64,000 nt of DNA from Salvator merianae (lineage: Eukaryota; Chordata; Lepidosauria; Squamata; Teiidae), in NCBI GenBank assembly GCA_003586115.2, contig QVOM02000103.1:6798770-6862769 (forward strand), written 5' to 3'. This document shows, piece after piece, positions 11,501-26,500 of the stretch (positions are counted from its first letter, which is position 1; each line of letters starts with the position of its first letter). The position numbers were made by a program, and so were the translations under genes. The notes beneath the pieces were generated by a model. It was not told the DNA's origin. It did not search any database and saw only the letters and a program-made list of their open reading frames with translations.

Positions 11501-14500
11501 TCTGGCTTGGAACATTTTGAACATTTCCGTCAGTGGTGTAGGTAATCAGTGTTAATCCTCACAGTGTCCTAGTCACATGATCAAATTTAACAGTTTATAA
11601 AATGAATCAAGTAATGTGTCATTTGCTATTGCTGCTACACTGAAAGCTGACTGTGGGAAGAGAGCCCCTATGGTGATGCTGGTGGCCATTTCTAAAAAGA
11701 GATGCTGTGCTGTGTCACTGATTGAGAACACCTGGAGAACTGAAGTTGCTATGTCACCAGTATTGAGATAACATTATACAGCATTTATTCATCTGTTGTG
11801 AGAATGTGTGTACAAAGGACATAAAATGTCCTGAAAATATAACGTTATTAAATCAGCCCTTCTGTTTTGTGAATATCATGAGTCACTTTTGCAGCTGCAA
11901 GTCTAAAAACAAATAGTGGTGGTGTAATTTCATTCAAAGCGCTGCTTCATCTTACACTGTTTGGAATGAGGGCAATGGGCTGTCACCAACTGGATAAAGA
12001 GTGTGTTGCTGCTTAATTACTTGCCTATTTTATTTTAATTTCTATCTGGCTATAACTAGAGGTCTCAGAGTGGGTTTCAATAGAACATCATAAAACACAA
12101 TTAAAAGTGAACTGACCAAAGCAACTTCTTCCAGTACCTGAAAGGGGAAGGAAAACTTGATTCTTCAGCCAAATGCTAGAGTAAAGAGATGTGTCTTAAC
12201 CATGCATCTCAATATATTCATTGAGGGAACTAGATGCATCTTAAAGGGGAGATCACTCCACAGCTTGGGGGTTACCACAGCTGGGGCTTACACCTTCAGC
12301 TGTTGATTGAGATGGTACTAACCTCTCTGTCTGATGTTAAGTGACAGAGAGGTCTATATGGGAGTGTTCAGAGAGAAATCAGTGGTATCAGAGATGGAAG
12401 CTAACTTCAGTGATTGGCATTCCTCTTTGAGAAACTCCAGGGTTCTTTCTATGCAGGCTGAAAAGCACAGATATAGACACAGGTAGACATTGTTCCATAG
12501 GCTGGATATTGTCAGGAGGAATTTGCAGCAATAATTTAGTGTACTGAAAATGAATTCTACTGGATTTGTCCCTAGTTTATAAAAACTATAGTCACCATAA
12601 TTTGGGAGAAGTATCAGAGCTGTTAACCTGAAATTATTCTCTTAATTCCTTTTTGTTGAGTGAAGATTGAAATCATTTTGACTTTTATAGTTTTTGCTGA
12701 ACATTTTCCAAGTATGCCATGTATTGTTTTGTAAAGTTCAACAGGCTAAACAAACAGTGATTTAATCCTGTAAAAAAACCAGGCTTTGATCCTAGCTTTG
12801 GAATAATTCCATAAGTCTAAGTTTAGGAAAACAGTAAAATTCTGCCTTTCTTCTAGGCCTTTAGAAATAGAATGTGTTTTGTATGGATGTTCCATTTTCT
12901 AAGAATTCTCATATTTTTCTTGATAATTATAAGGATATAAAAATTATTTTTATAAACTAAAAATAATGTTAATATATATAATGTTTAAACGTGACTTCCC
13001 TCTGATTTTCCTTTAATGTTGTTTTCTTCTGCCCTCTAGTTAATGATTTTTGGAATCTTTTTGTGCCTGGATGCTTTTCTCTATGTGTTTACACTACTTC
13101 CCTTACGAGTTTTTCTGGCAATGTTTAGATTCATCACATTGCCTTGCTATGGCTTACGGTAAGTTCCTTTTCTTTTTAAAAACTGTAACAAAACTAGTCC
13201 CAACACTTGGCATTCATTTTTAGGGCATTCTGATCAACAACCATGATGTAATAATATGGTTGCTAAGGTTTGCATAGCAGCTTGCAAAATTCATAAATTC
13301 TATATTACTATATTTTTGCCTTTATTTAGATGCCGATTTTTGTGGGACTTGTCCATTTGTTACTGACTTGCTACCTGCCCTGATGTTCTGTGTTATTTTT
13401 ATAAGCACCTTTTGACATCAAGCATAATAAAGATCAAGATTAAGGGCCTTATCCTATTGTAGGTTTTTAAACACAGTAAATTCTCCAATTATTATAACTA
13501 TTTGATTACATTTGTCTTGACAATGTAGCTTAGGACTTTTCTTTAGAAGGCCAAATAGGTAACATGTGTACTTGAAGGGTGCAAGATATTTTAATTCTGA
13601 TTAAAATCATTAGAGGTAGGTTTCTACAGTGATAATGTAAGAGCTTCAAAAATTTATGTATGCAGTTAAGTTTGCAAGCAGAGATTAGGATCTGCTAATC
13701 ACAGAGGTGCATGTGTTATAAATCAGATATAACTTTTGAACTTAAATTCTAGAGAGTAATGTTATAGAAAACAGTTAAATAACATAGTTTCCATTTCTAT
13801 CTGCTGTTCTTTAGAGAGTCATCTGATTTCTACAGCATGGGAAGCCCACAGTTAGAACATTATTTACTTATTTACATTTCTGTCTTGCCCTATACCCAAA
13901 GGTCTAAAGGCAGGTTACAGTAAGATCAATATAAAAACACAATTTAAAATGTATTCACTGAAACAACAAATAACTGTTCCTGAAAGAGGAAGGAAGACTG
14001 TTCAGCCAAAGGCCAGTGTAAACAGATGCATCTTCACCTCAGATGCACCTCAGGAGAGAAGTCATTCCACAGCCTGTGCTTGTACTCCTAACTGTTGGGT
14101 ATAGAGGTGGCATGATCACAGCAGAGGTTTTCACAAATGTTTTTAGCCGTTTTAATGTAGAATTCTCTGTTATAATGTTAAACTTCCTTAGTTACATTCA
14201 AGCATTGGTAACATTTATTAATATTAAAAAGATTAATTAATAATCATATACTGCTCTATACTGCAGTCTGAGGGTGGTTGACAAATAAAGTTAAAACAAC
14301 ATTAAAAATAGCAATAAACAAAAAGGTAAAAAGAAGACTGAAATATCTTCAGGGATCAAATGCTGAATTAAATAGGTATGTTTTTACCAGGTGTTAAAAA
14401 CTGCTTAATGTTGATGCCTGGCATACCTTTGTGGGGAGGTTGTTTCACAGCTTGGGAGCTACAACTGAGAAGGCTCTCCTCCTGTGTTCCATTCCATAAA

Positions 14501-17500
14501 CTTCCTCAAGTAGCAGGTTTATCAGGAAAGCCTCCCTGCAGTGAAGATATTAATAGTTTGGCAGATTTATATTGGAGGAGTTGTTCTTTTAGATATGCAG
14601 GATCCTAAATTGTTGGTTACATTTTTGATCTGCCAAGGGTCTTTGATTTGTGTGTTTGCCTCTCTCCTTGTTGCTGCTGTGAGGAAAGCTTGGAAATCAT
14701 TTACTAAATTTAGTTCATCATCCTAATCTAGACAAATTGTTATTAATATTAAGAAAGTTTGGTTTAAACAAGCCATTCTGAATTCATAATTATTAAATTC
14801 TCACAGGAATAACATTACTATGTTGGATACTTCAGAGATCGTCACAGTTCTGATTACAAAATTAAGTTTTACCAGATTCCATTTAAAAAATGATATTCTG
14901 CATGCTGCAGGGATTTTTGTTATTGCTGTCATAGTAGTTATTGAAGACCATGTCCGTAAAAACAGAAATCTCACTGCTGAACTTGACATTTTCTTGATAC
15001 TGTAGAAGTTTTGAATACAGTTCAGATACATGAATGTTGCTGTTAATTTTCCAGTTAATTAATCAGTCTTTAGTTTTTATGCTCCTTTCAAAATAAAATA
15101 TCTTTTTTAAATTGTTCCCAAAATATTTGATGCTGTCTGATTAAACAGCTTGTTGATTTTTTAAAATAAATACTTCTAATTAGGTTGTATTATTCAGTAA
15201 TTGATGAATACTTATAAAGCACCCTATAAATATGTTATTTGGTGAAACTGAATGTCACTGTTCAAATTTCTTGCATTCTGTGTGTTTTATCAGTAATTTA
15301 AAAATGTATTCATCCAAAATACTGTTGTTTTGCTTAACAAATGCCATTCTGACAAATGAAGTGACTATCTTCTTCAGGGGTGGTTATCTTCTTGATTTTT
15401 ATGTGGGTATTCTTCCCTTTGGTTTGTTTGAGCTGCTTGAAAAATCATTCTATAGACACAGCATCATATTCCATTCTATTAAAAACTAAAAGTGCTCCTC
15501 CCTTCATTCTGTTTTTAAGGTCTCTAGAGAGATTAAGTATTCTGTATTTCCATTGCTTGTTCTTCATTTATTATAGTTTCTTGTACATTATGATAGTAGC
15601 TGTATTTCTTTCCTCTTTTATGCTCTCAAAAGATAAAAATCCCTTTTTAAACGATAGTCCTTGTCATGATACAATGAATAGAGTGAAATGCCAGTAATGA
15701 ACTACAAAAAATCTTATATCATTGTATTTGGCTAAAAATCAAGGAAAATCATTATTTCATAGTGAGAATTTCTTATTTTCTTTTATCTGTGCATCTTTGG
15801 GGTGTTTTTGCCCCCACGATTGCCAGTACAGTTTCGATCATTTAAGCTAGAAAAGTCTGATTTGCTGATAAAGTCTTGTTTTCTATTTTTAAGGTAAAAA
15901 TGTTACTTGCTAGGCACATGCTTTAGTTTGGCTCGACTCATCCCCAGTCACCCCTTTTTTGAGAGTCCTGGATATGTTCCCTTCCAAGGTATGCAGGGAG
16001 AGCTCAGTATGGGTATACACGTTTCATGCCAAGTGGCAGAGGCAGCATCTTGCCACAGTAAGGGGATAAATGGTGCCAAACTTTCCATGTACTGCCTTGC
16101 TCCTTTTAATGAAAATTTACATCAAACAAGTGAAGATTACTGAGAATCTAATGGTGTTTCCCAAAGGAACGTTTTCAGTGCTTGTCAACACCTAGCTTTT
16201 GCAAAACAGACAAGATTATGCCCGTCTCTGGTAGCGGATACTTCTTTAGTAGGATAGCACAGAATTAGTGACTGTAGAGAAGCACTTACGAAAGAGTGCC
16301 AAGGTGGAGGATACTATAACAACACTTTTTGTCATTGCTGATTTAGGGTAGTAGATTTAAATCAGCTTTTGAAAAAAAACTACCCTCTGCTGTTTGTTTC
16401 AGGAAAAATACTTACTCTGTAATGTATTTATGCCCTGTCTGTCTGATGGACTCAACATCACTTATAGGAGTTCCATCACAGATACATTTGTCACTGTTCC
16501 TAGTATTTAGTAGATGGCTGGCGGTTCAATTCCCAGCCTCTCCCCAGAAGTAGGCAAAAGCAAATCACTTCTGTGTCTCTGCCAAGAAAACTGCATAAAT
16601 GTGCCCATGGAGATGCCTGTGCAGTCAAACATGAGTTGGCCATGACACAGTGGTACCCAACAGCATCAACAAAATGCTACAGTAGGTTTTTTGCGGGGGG
16701 GGGAGGGACTGCAATGAAATCAACAGAATCAATTAGTCAGAATGTAGTGGATTTACTTCTCTATAACTGTTGCTCAGTAGGATGAAACATTTGCTTTCTC
16801 CTAAATCATTTTTAATCAAATTTATTTTATTTTAAGTAATGTCAAGTAAGGGTCCACTAAATTTTTAAAAGGCATAAAGTGAATCATGTAACCCATTGTG
16901 AGGCTCAGTTTTGAATTAACAAGTGTATATACACTTGTTGTCTGCAGTAGTGTATGTGTATGTTTGCCCTTACTTTTGACAGCAGGACTCTTGTTCATTA
17001 TATACATAATCTGTACATAATTTATTTACTAGTTTCCCTGAAGTTTAGTATGGATTTTTTAGAAGTACAGTTCCTTTTCCAGGTTTTTTTTTTCTTTATC
17101 TTGTGTTTGAATTTTGTCAGTGGTAAACTTGAGGTTCAGGCTTAGGAAATTCTTCCTTGATTAGTCAGGTATGATTTATTATTTTCTTCTCAAAGGGAAA
17201 AATACCCTTTTCCTACTGCAATTTGTATGTGCTCCATGAGGGAAAACAGTGTTTTCAAAATAATTTTCCCTCTTTTCCATGATGGTCAATTAAGTAGTGT
17301 AGCAACATTACAACCTTCTTTCTCTCTCTTTCTCTTTTATTCCTTGTAAATCAGACTGAAGGGAAGAGCACTTTCACTTCCTTTATAGGATGGAATGTGA
17401 TGTCACATGGGCCTTCTCTGTGGTGAGTACGTATCTGATTTTTCTTCTTTGCTCAGTAGAATGATGCTTCCATATAAATTGTGAATTTATATATTGTGCT

Positions 17501-20500
17501 GTTAAAAAGACAGTATCAAATTACTACATTTCCCTGAATTTTGTGAGAAATAAAGAAAAAACAGATGTTTTTCACCAATTTTAATAAAGCGTATTTTATA
17601 TTTTGTAAGTAGTAGGAAATGATCTGTAAAGAAGAAGTGATTCTAGGGTTCCCCTACAAAGTGTAAATGTGTACATGGGCCCCACAGATGGGCAACACTC
17701 AAAATAAACCTTGCTTTTTCACATTAAAGTCTAGGAGAGGCAGTCGGTCTTGCCAGTTTCAAAAGCTATGTAACTTTGCTTGATTTTTCAAAAATAGATG
17801 AATAGTGAAAGATTCTGAAACAGAAATTTCAACATTACATTTATTTTTATAATCTATAACTTTCTTATTTCTAGCCTGCCTACACTCGTATATCTCAGGG
17901 TGGGTAACAGGGGTAGGACTACTAAAACATTGATTTTTTAAGCTAATTGTCATGTGAAATTTATGAATAACCACTTAGTTTTTCATCATTGACAAGAGAA
18001 AACAGCTTACAAGGGAGTGTTTATGTCATATATCCTTTCTCTATCATATATTGTTGTACAACAAATGTGTTCTGAGCGTATGGAATCGTTTAAAAAAAGT
18101 CATTGGTAATATTTTTTGAATATTTGTGTCAAAATGTTGTGAATTAGCTACTAATAAATTAGAAACAACACTAGTATGGATTCAAAGAGTTAAAAAATAG
18201 ATATTTTGTCCCATAATGGAACTTTCTCATTCTCTCTTCACTGCACTTCCTGTGCCTCTGAAAAACCACTGCTGGGAATGGGGTACCTTGTGGGGTAGCA
18301 TGGGATAAGGTGCAAATGGCTATGACAGAGAAGAAAAATCAGGGATAAATCTTACACAAGCAACTCGTATTTGTGTCTTAGATGTAAACTGAATTTAAAA
18401 GATATTTAGTTTTGAAGTTTTTCTACTATATATATGCCTTAAATATTTTTATGGTTCTTGTTGTATGACCAATATGTACTTCATAATGGCACAGTCAGTC
18501 TGTTGTGACTTCCTAAGCATTAACTTGAGAAACTAGGAATGAGCACTTGAGCTGAGTATTCATTGCCTACCTTTTTTTTCCCACTTGTGCCTTCTCATCA
18601 ATGCTTCATTGCTAGTTTATATAAAGCTAGAGTCTGTCATTATAATTCTAGTTTAATGCCATAATCTAAGACAATGTTGATCCTTTTTTTTATTCCAACA
18701 TCATCTGACATGGTGCCAGAATATTCCAGTTTCAAAGTATCTCTGCTTCCTTGATTCCTTAACAGCATCTCTTTGTCACATGAAAAAAAGGGAAATCAAT
18801 TTCTTCTGTATTACTATTTAAACATGGTTATAAGTAGCAGTAGGTAATAATAATTCTTATACAAAGCACCTCACCTAATTAATACTAAGCTAAATTTCTT
18901 TTAGGGAAATTGTCTTGAAAGTTTACTAATTGTCCTGCAATTTCTCACTTTGTGTTGTTTGTTTTTGAGACAGCTCTCACCGAGGCCTAAGGATAAGGTT
19001 GGTTTTTCTTTCTTGGATGTTAGTTTTTCTTTCTTGGCATGCTGTGCTGTCTATATTCTTGTAGTTTAATTGGTCTTGTTCTTGAACAAGTCAAGGTAAT
19101 CCCAGCCTACATTAAATGTATTTTCTGCTCTATAAGACTCATTATTCTGTAAAACGATTTTTGTTAAAACTACCTTACATCCTATTTTTTATTTATATTT
19201 CCTCAATATTTCTTGCAAAATTATAGATGCATCTTAATATGTGTGTGTACAAAACACATTCTTTAAAGTAAAATGCAAAAACAGACTTGTTCCCTAAGCC
19301 TGTTGTCATACTTAATTTTTTTGTGTAAGCTCATATTATATTTTAGGTGTCTCCTTAAGATGGTATGTTCTACCTTAAATGATGATGTGTAAATCATCAA
19401 GTCGTTACAATTTCATTTGCTATATTGAATGAGGAAGTCCATTATCTTTGTGATGCACCCAAGCAAAGCATGTTAGGCATGCTCAAGGGAAGCTAATTTA
19501 CTGCTTTTTCTTTTGAGGCTTTTCACAGCCTGTGCAGTTCCTACTATGCTGTTAGCTAGAGAGAGATGGTGAGCATATAGCTTACCTGTCTCATTTCAGT
19601 TTCCTCAAAATCACTTTTTTGTTGTTTGTATATAGTTAAAATATTTTTATACTGCTTCCCATCTTGGATCCCCAAGCAGTTTACAAACAAACAAACAAAA
19701 AAGGCATACAGAAAAACAAGAACAGTGCAAAGTTGTAGGAAGAAAGATAATATTAAAACAGCATGGCATGTTATGGCATACTTCCCTAAGTCAGGAGACG
19801 AAGAAACCTGCAGTCAGAGAATGTAGAAACTTGGAGCAGGGATTGATGATGACCGTAATAGCCAAGGTACAAAGAGCATAACTGACATGGACTTGAGTTT
19901 CATGCAACTATTCCTTCAGTTTCTGGTTTTTTTATTATTATTATTAGCTTTCCACATTTGATATAAATGCATAATTTATTTGCTTTTATTTATGTACCAA
20001 TACGGTTTTTTTATTCGAGTGCTGAGTTTTTAAGTTCTGAACTTTTTATCTTGTCTGAAAGCATCTTAGTGTACATTTATAGTTATTTACAGAATATTTG
20101 CTTCACTGACACATAACTTTCCATCACCAGAAAATAGAGTACCATATCTTTTGCTATAGAAGATGCAGTGATACATAGGACACAACTATAATTTAGCAAG
20201 GGATCTTTAGGGAAATCAAACAAACCTTATTATCATTTAGGTGTAACTTAAATGTGGTTTTATAGTTGGCCACATTTCCACTTGCTGACCATGGCCAACC
20301 TATGAAGATGTTGATCCTGATGTTGCCATGCAACTAAGGTTTGACTTCATCAGTGCCATAAAGGCAGCCATCACTCACATTTTTAATCAGAAGGAGGAGC
20401 AGATAGCAGCTGATTCCAGTGAGAAAGTAGAGGTAGCAGCATGTATCATTTGTGCTTGAGATACCTCCAAGCTAAAAAACTTTTCATTCAGCAAGATATG

Positions 20501-23500
20501 AGGAGACCCTAGGTTGGATTTTGTGGCAACATTAGATTCCTTTGCTGTTTTCTTTTCAAATATTCTGGTTGCCTTCGTAACGATACTGCAGGGTTTTAAT
20601 TCTGTTGTGCCTTCCATTGAGACTTGTTGCTTTTGAATCATCAGCTACCTACTCCATTATAATCAGGGTTCACCAACAATTTGCATATATCAGGAATTAA
20701 AGTAAGCTTGTTCACCAGCTATTTGCGGACATCAGAGGCCCGAGTCAGATTTATTGTTTTTACTAAATGAACACAATCAGCACTGCTTGCTGACTGAGGC
20801 TGTAAATTGCTATAAGACAGAATATTCTGAATTGCTTGCTCACTGAAGGTGGAATTCATGGTAAAGGGACCCCAATATATTCCTGGTCAGTGCTGTTTAG
20901 CAAGGTAAAACTGAAAGGCGTTGTAAACGTGAAAAACTGAAACCTGAACTCTCCTTTAAGAATCTAGTTGCCTGCAATTAAAGAGTTACAAAGAAACCAC
21001 ACAGCCCAGTAAGGTGAAACCAGCAGAGATCTGCTGTCCCTTGGAGGGCAGGGAAAACAATAGTCTGAAAGGGAGGGAGGAACAGCCTGCAGTTCACATT
21101 CTGAAAATAATGAAGAATAAAGCAGAGTTAAAAACAACAACAACCTTTTAACCATCCACTAACAGACCATTTAAGATAAAAGGCGCAGGATGACTTTAGA
21201 AGAACTTCTGGAAGGAAAAAAGTGGGTCTTATATATGGCAAAAAAATACAGTATATCGCCAGCTCCTACCCTTTACCCCAAGTTTCTGTGCCTTTTTGGA
21301 ATCCACTCTGGCAGATTGAATGATTTATAAGTGGCTGAAGGAGAGAGGAGAAATCAGAATAAACTGCTTCTCCCTCTGTTCCTGTGATGGAAAGTTTTCT
21401 ATAGAAGTCCACCAATTGGAATTGAAAGTTTTCAGAACTGATGGGAAACCTTTGTCTCATGGCAATCGTCATCTAATCCTTAATATGAGTTGAGTAGGTA
21501 GCATTCTTTTATATACTTTAGCATAAGATCAAGGTTAATTTTGTACTGTTATTTTTGAAATTCTGTTTTGTTTTATAATATATTTTTTAAAAAATTATTG
21601 AAAGTTTTTAGCTTTATGTTAAAAACTGCGGGGTACAACCCTTGGATTGAACAGCCCAATTATAAAAGTCAGACACCTAAAGAGTTTAGATTTCACTGCA
21701 AGCATAACATTTCGATTGACAAAGCATGATCTCCAGCTGGTTGGTAGCATTGAATTATGCTAGTGTCCAAAGGGAAGAAGAAATTTTTGGATGATTTGGG
21801 ATGCAGTATGTTTCACTAATAGCATCACAGATTTTAATACTGCATTACAATAGTGTGACCCAGAACCTTTTCTTTTGCCTATTGAATAATATCTCATATG
21901 AATATCTGGTATGCTTGTGATGATTTTATTTTTTATTAGTGCTGCCTGTGTAGCTTTTCATCTTCACCAGCAGATGGAGTGACAACTCTTATATGAAATG
22001 TATAAAAATATGTACTTGAAGCTGTGACATATGAAAAGTAACTCTGAAAGAAGATTGTTGGGAACCCTGATATGAACCACAGGGAGACAGGATGGAAAGC
22101 ATTTACATTATGGGGTGATATTAATAAAGACTATTTGAGTAGTATCAGGTGCTTTTTTATTTATTAATTGTGTTTGCTAGATACAATGGAGATCACGTGC
22201 AAAGATTTTGTGGAGTTTGTTTAAATTTCATAGGGGTACGGGTAGATTTTGAAATCATAAATAATTACTGACTACACCACTTTTCATGTCTCTGTTGTTA
22301 GCTGGCAAACAAAAAATTAGTTATTTGGTAGCGTTTTGAAACTAGTAATGCTGTGGGTGTGAACGTGATGTAGTCTGTTCATGCAGAGGAAAGTGAAAGG
22401 TTATTTAATTTTTAAAAAGATAAAAGAAAGATGTACAGATAAAAAATAGAGTTCTTCCTGCTCGTCTGCCACTGCCCTGATTTCAGTAAAGATCCTTGGA
22501 AAAGTTAGCATGTGGATATTCTTTGTAAGCCCAAAAGTGTCAAACAGATAATAAAATACTAAAGTGACCTTGAAGCGATGATGTAATTAGAGATTATTGT
22601 TAAAATGACTAAGAGCAGTGGTGAAACAGTCAAGAAAATGTTCAGACTTACTATTGACGCTACTACTATTTTCTTTGGAGTATACCAGTTATACTGTAGA
22701 AGAGGCTAAGGTTATGGTAGTAAAATACTTGAATTTGTACACTAATCATCAGCTAATTAAAGTGCATAATAACCACATTTGCATGTTTATATTTGCTCAG
22801 TAAGACAAGATGAACACAATCCTTGTGCTTTTTGGTCACAATGCGTTTCAAATACAACGCCCAGTTCTTAATCATAGATTCTTGTTTGGGGTCAGAATGG
22901 CAAAGAATGGGAAACTATGTCTCAGAGCTATCCAGGACATCATACAGTGTTCTGAAATTACATAAAACCTTAATTTATTCTACACCTGGTAATCATGGCC
23001 TCTTTTGTGACACATTATTTTCCCTGAGCATTAATTTTCCCCTGAATCTTTCATTGTCAGAAACTAGCATCAAAATATTCAGAAGGTTTATATGCCAAAT
23101 TTTAAAACCCCTGCATTATTTTATAATCTTTATTTACAACATTAACTTTTCAAAGCTGCTTGCCTGCAATTATCTTTCCTTTGAGCTTTCTACATGCAAA
23201 ACTATTACATGTCATGAGCAGAGTTTTGTTAAGCATCTGCTTTGAGATCATATATAGGATATTCTCAGTCATTTCTTGAAATAGAGCTTGACCTTATTGA
23301 AATCAGAAAGCTTATGGATGCTTTTGTGCTTTCAACAAAGCAGCTTGTCTGCTTTTTTCTTACAAATATCTTTCAGTGCCCTTTTAATAAAGTGAATGAT
23401 TTGTGTTAAAAGGTCCATGAAGAATCCTCCGAGCCTTGGGTAATTTGATGCAAAACCTATAGAAATGTTCAATGTTTGATCATAGAAAATATATCATACA

Positions 23501-26500
23501 GTGTAAATGAGATTAAACATTTCTAACTTTGGGCTATCTTTTGAAAAAAATGATTGTATTTTAGTTCTTTATGATTATATAAAATTTAACATTTGTTTGT
23601 TTGTTTATGTGTTTCAGTGATAAGCGTTTGCTTCAGCCTGCTCAGGTCTGTGATATTTTCAAAGGAGTTATATTGGTAATCTGTTACTTCATGATGCATT
23701 ATGTTGATTATTCAATGATGTACCACTTGATAAGAGGACAGTCTGTCATTAAACTCTATATCATCTATAATATGCTTGAGGTAAGCAATTTTATATCAAA
23801 ACTACTGCAAAAGCATATTTTTGTGTATAACCTTTTATTATATTAAAAACTTTTATTTAATGTCTATGTTTTGTTAATTACAAGCAGTAAGCATATATAT
23901 ATGTTGCACCGTTTAATATTACTGTTTTCTCAGCACTGTTAAGTACTCAAATTTTAAGACTTTAAAAAATTCTTCAACTAAAATTTGATATATTCTAATA
24001 GAGGTATTTCATTATAGAAGGAATCTCAAGAGTTAATTCAGGAGTATCCCAGGATTTGGACATGCTTCATAGGAACGATTAATATTTTATTTGGCTGCAG
24101 CCTGTGCTGAAATTGGTATGATGTAGCTAATAAAAGCCACAGAAAAAGTTTTCAACCTGAACATGCTTCAGATTTACTATGTTGCATAGCTTTGTGCATG
24201 TGGATGCTTTTAGGTCAGTAGTAGTCCCCACTACTTTTGTGCCACCTGTCTTCCCTAATTCTTTTCTGGTCAATCTGACCTTGTGCCAGAGAGCTGAGCC
24301 TCTGTCCATTGCATCACACTCTTGCAGGGAGCACTTAATTAAAAAAGGACATAGAAGAGAAAGGATTTTTGCTTTAAAGCAATTATGCCACATGAAAACA
24401 ATGTATCTACAAGACTCAAAAGCCAGAAAGGATCAATAACATGCAGTGTGTATTAACTAGTGTCGCTTCTTTCAGAGTTGGCCCTCTGGGTCCCAACCCC
24501 TCATAGACTTCAGAATGTGAAGGTTCTCCGGATCTTGGATTGGTCTCTTTCTGATCTGGCTTTAGATTCTCTTTCTCCCCATGAAGGGCAATTTCCACCT
24601 TTGCAAGAACTAACTGTTACTCATCACTGTACAACTGCAGCCTCATGGTGATAAAGGCATCCCTGATCCTCTCACTGGCACTGCTGCCACTGCTATGCCT
24701 TGCAGACTAGCCTCTCTTGAGATCCGCTGAGTAAACCTTCCATTTGCCCAGACCCTATGTTCCTCTTCACATTCAGGCTCACAAAATTCCTGAAAAATAT
24801 CAGCATAGTGTATGGCATGTATAGTGAGCTTGAAGAGGGTGAAAACAAAGCAGAGCATCATGGCAACTCACCCATCCCTGCTGGACTCAGGGTCCAGAGA
24901 AAGCCAAGGTCTTTCAGGCAGGCTTTGCTGTATCCACTCCACAGCTAACAAATACTAATGGGGCTATGCTAGAACTCTTTAAGGCCACCCTGCAATCAGG
25001 CCTGTTAGCACTGATGCTCCAAAAGAAATGGAAGCACATATCCCCTTTCCCTCTTCTCTTCATCATGCTTCTGCAGTTGGGAAGCCCACAAGAAAAGGTG
25101 GAAGCACCATAAACACAGGGGGTATAAGTCAGGGCCAGTTCCCATTTTTCCCATCAGGAAGAGTCCAAACTGTGCATCCTGCAGACTATTCCTATAGTAG
25201 AATTCAGGCACCTGCAGTAGAAAACCTAGTGCTCATGCTGCTAAGGAGGGAAGGGTGATTTTGATATCTAAATTGCTCTAGAATAGCGTCCTAATTGAAT
25301 ACAAGGTTCCTTGCCAATCAAGGAAACTTCCCTTGATTCTAAAACTCCTTTTTCTTCTTAAGGGCAAGTGCAGGGCATGTGGTCTGTTGTAACAGTGGAC
25401 TTTAGTTTCCAATACTGTAGTGCCACAAGAATTGTTTGCTGGGACCCTCACTCTGCAGTCAGCTGTGAACATTTCCCTTTTTTCAGGTGTGGCTTTATAT
25501 TGATAGAATGACTTTGCTGCTGATTTCAGCCTGTCAAAGGAAGCTAAGCCTGCCTTTAAAAAGATTAGGAAGGCTCTAGCATTCTGCACAGATATGGGCC
25601 TTGATGCCATGCAGTTATCAGCCATGTCCACACATGTCCTTCTGTACAGAAGCACACAGAGCGCTATGGCTCAGGAACTGCAACAGAAATCAGTTCCAGG
25701 TTGCAGGTTACTGAATGTGCTTTTAAAAAAGGAAATAACTGTTCAGAGAAGACACTTCAAAAGATATCTTCTTGAAACCTGGAACAAGAAGAAGCCTATG
25801 CCATCTTCCATTTTGACCTCAGGTAATCAGAGGTCTAAGAATAGGTGTTCCTCTACATCAATATGCTTCCTATCTAGGGTTCCATTCCAAATGTAACAGC
25901 CCCCATTTTACAAACAGAGGGATGAGAGAGTTAAGTCAGAATGAGGGCATCAATTCCCACTTGCCAAAGTACCATGGGTTCCTTTCGCCTGTGCCTTTCA
26001 CCTGTTCAGTTTTCCTAAAACAGCTCTCCACCTGAGCATAGTTCAGTGTTTTCCCCCCATGTCTGGCAAGTTACTATTCAGGATAGGTGGATTCTTGATT
26101 TGGTTTCTAAAGCTTACCAATGTGTGTTTTCCTGCATACTGAAGGATGTCACTGTCTGTGTCATATGCAGAGGCTATACCAATCAACATCAAAGGAGGGG
26201 ATGTTTTGCCAGAGCCCAGAAAGATAATAACTAAGGCTGGACTGAAAGGAAAAGGAGAAAGAGGAAAACCCCAAACCTTTCAACCTCAAAGGGGCTCCTG
26301 TACCCTGAAGACAACCTTCTGGGTGGGAGTGAGTGGTCTTCAACACACAAGACCCCTGAAAAAAACCATTCATGGTAAGCACGAGCTGCCCCTTCTTGGG
26401 AGCTGTGTGCTGAAGACCTCACATGGATGAGATATACCACAGTTGACCAGCCTGGGCAGGAGAAAGTCTGCCAGTATTGTGGAGATGCTTATACAAACTT

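Larger units (their letters stand above)
8986..12018 (+). other. Intron 2 sequence between L2 and repeat family
   Basis: No gene is seen. It contains the repeats at 10353, 10622 and 11240. A short direct repeat (aacttcacatgctg) occurs at 9027 and 9051. The stretch 9180-10270 is plain intron sequence to me. Confidence 0.6.
14521..23617 (+). other. Remainder of TAPT1 intron 3
   Basis: Long AT-rich intron sequence. Apart from the SINE at 16519, the palindrome at 16918, a repeat head at 19640 and short simple repeats I see nothing. All open frames are short and lack codon-like composition or recognisable domains. The stretch 20270-21480 is slightly richer in G+C and in frames on both strands but I could not match it to any family. 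Confidence 0.6.

Noticed and set aside
22823..23245. 140-codon + frame in intron 3
   Set aside because: AT-rich composition, no recognisable domain, no neighbours in frame; likely chance.
23618..23846. Read-through of exon 4 as an alternative last exon
   Set aside because: The donor is strong (gtaagc) and only about 20 extra codons follow; no poly(A) signal close enough to support an isoform.
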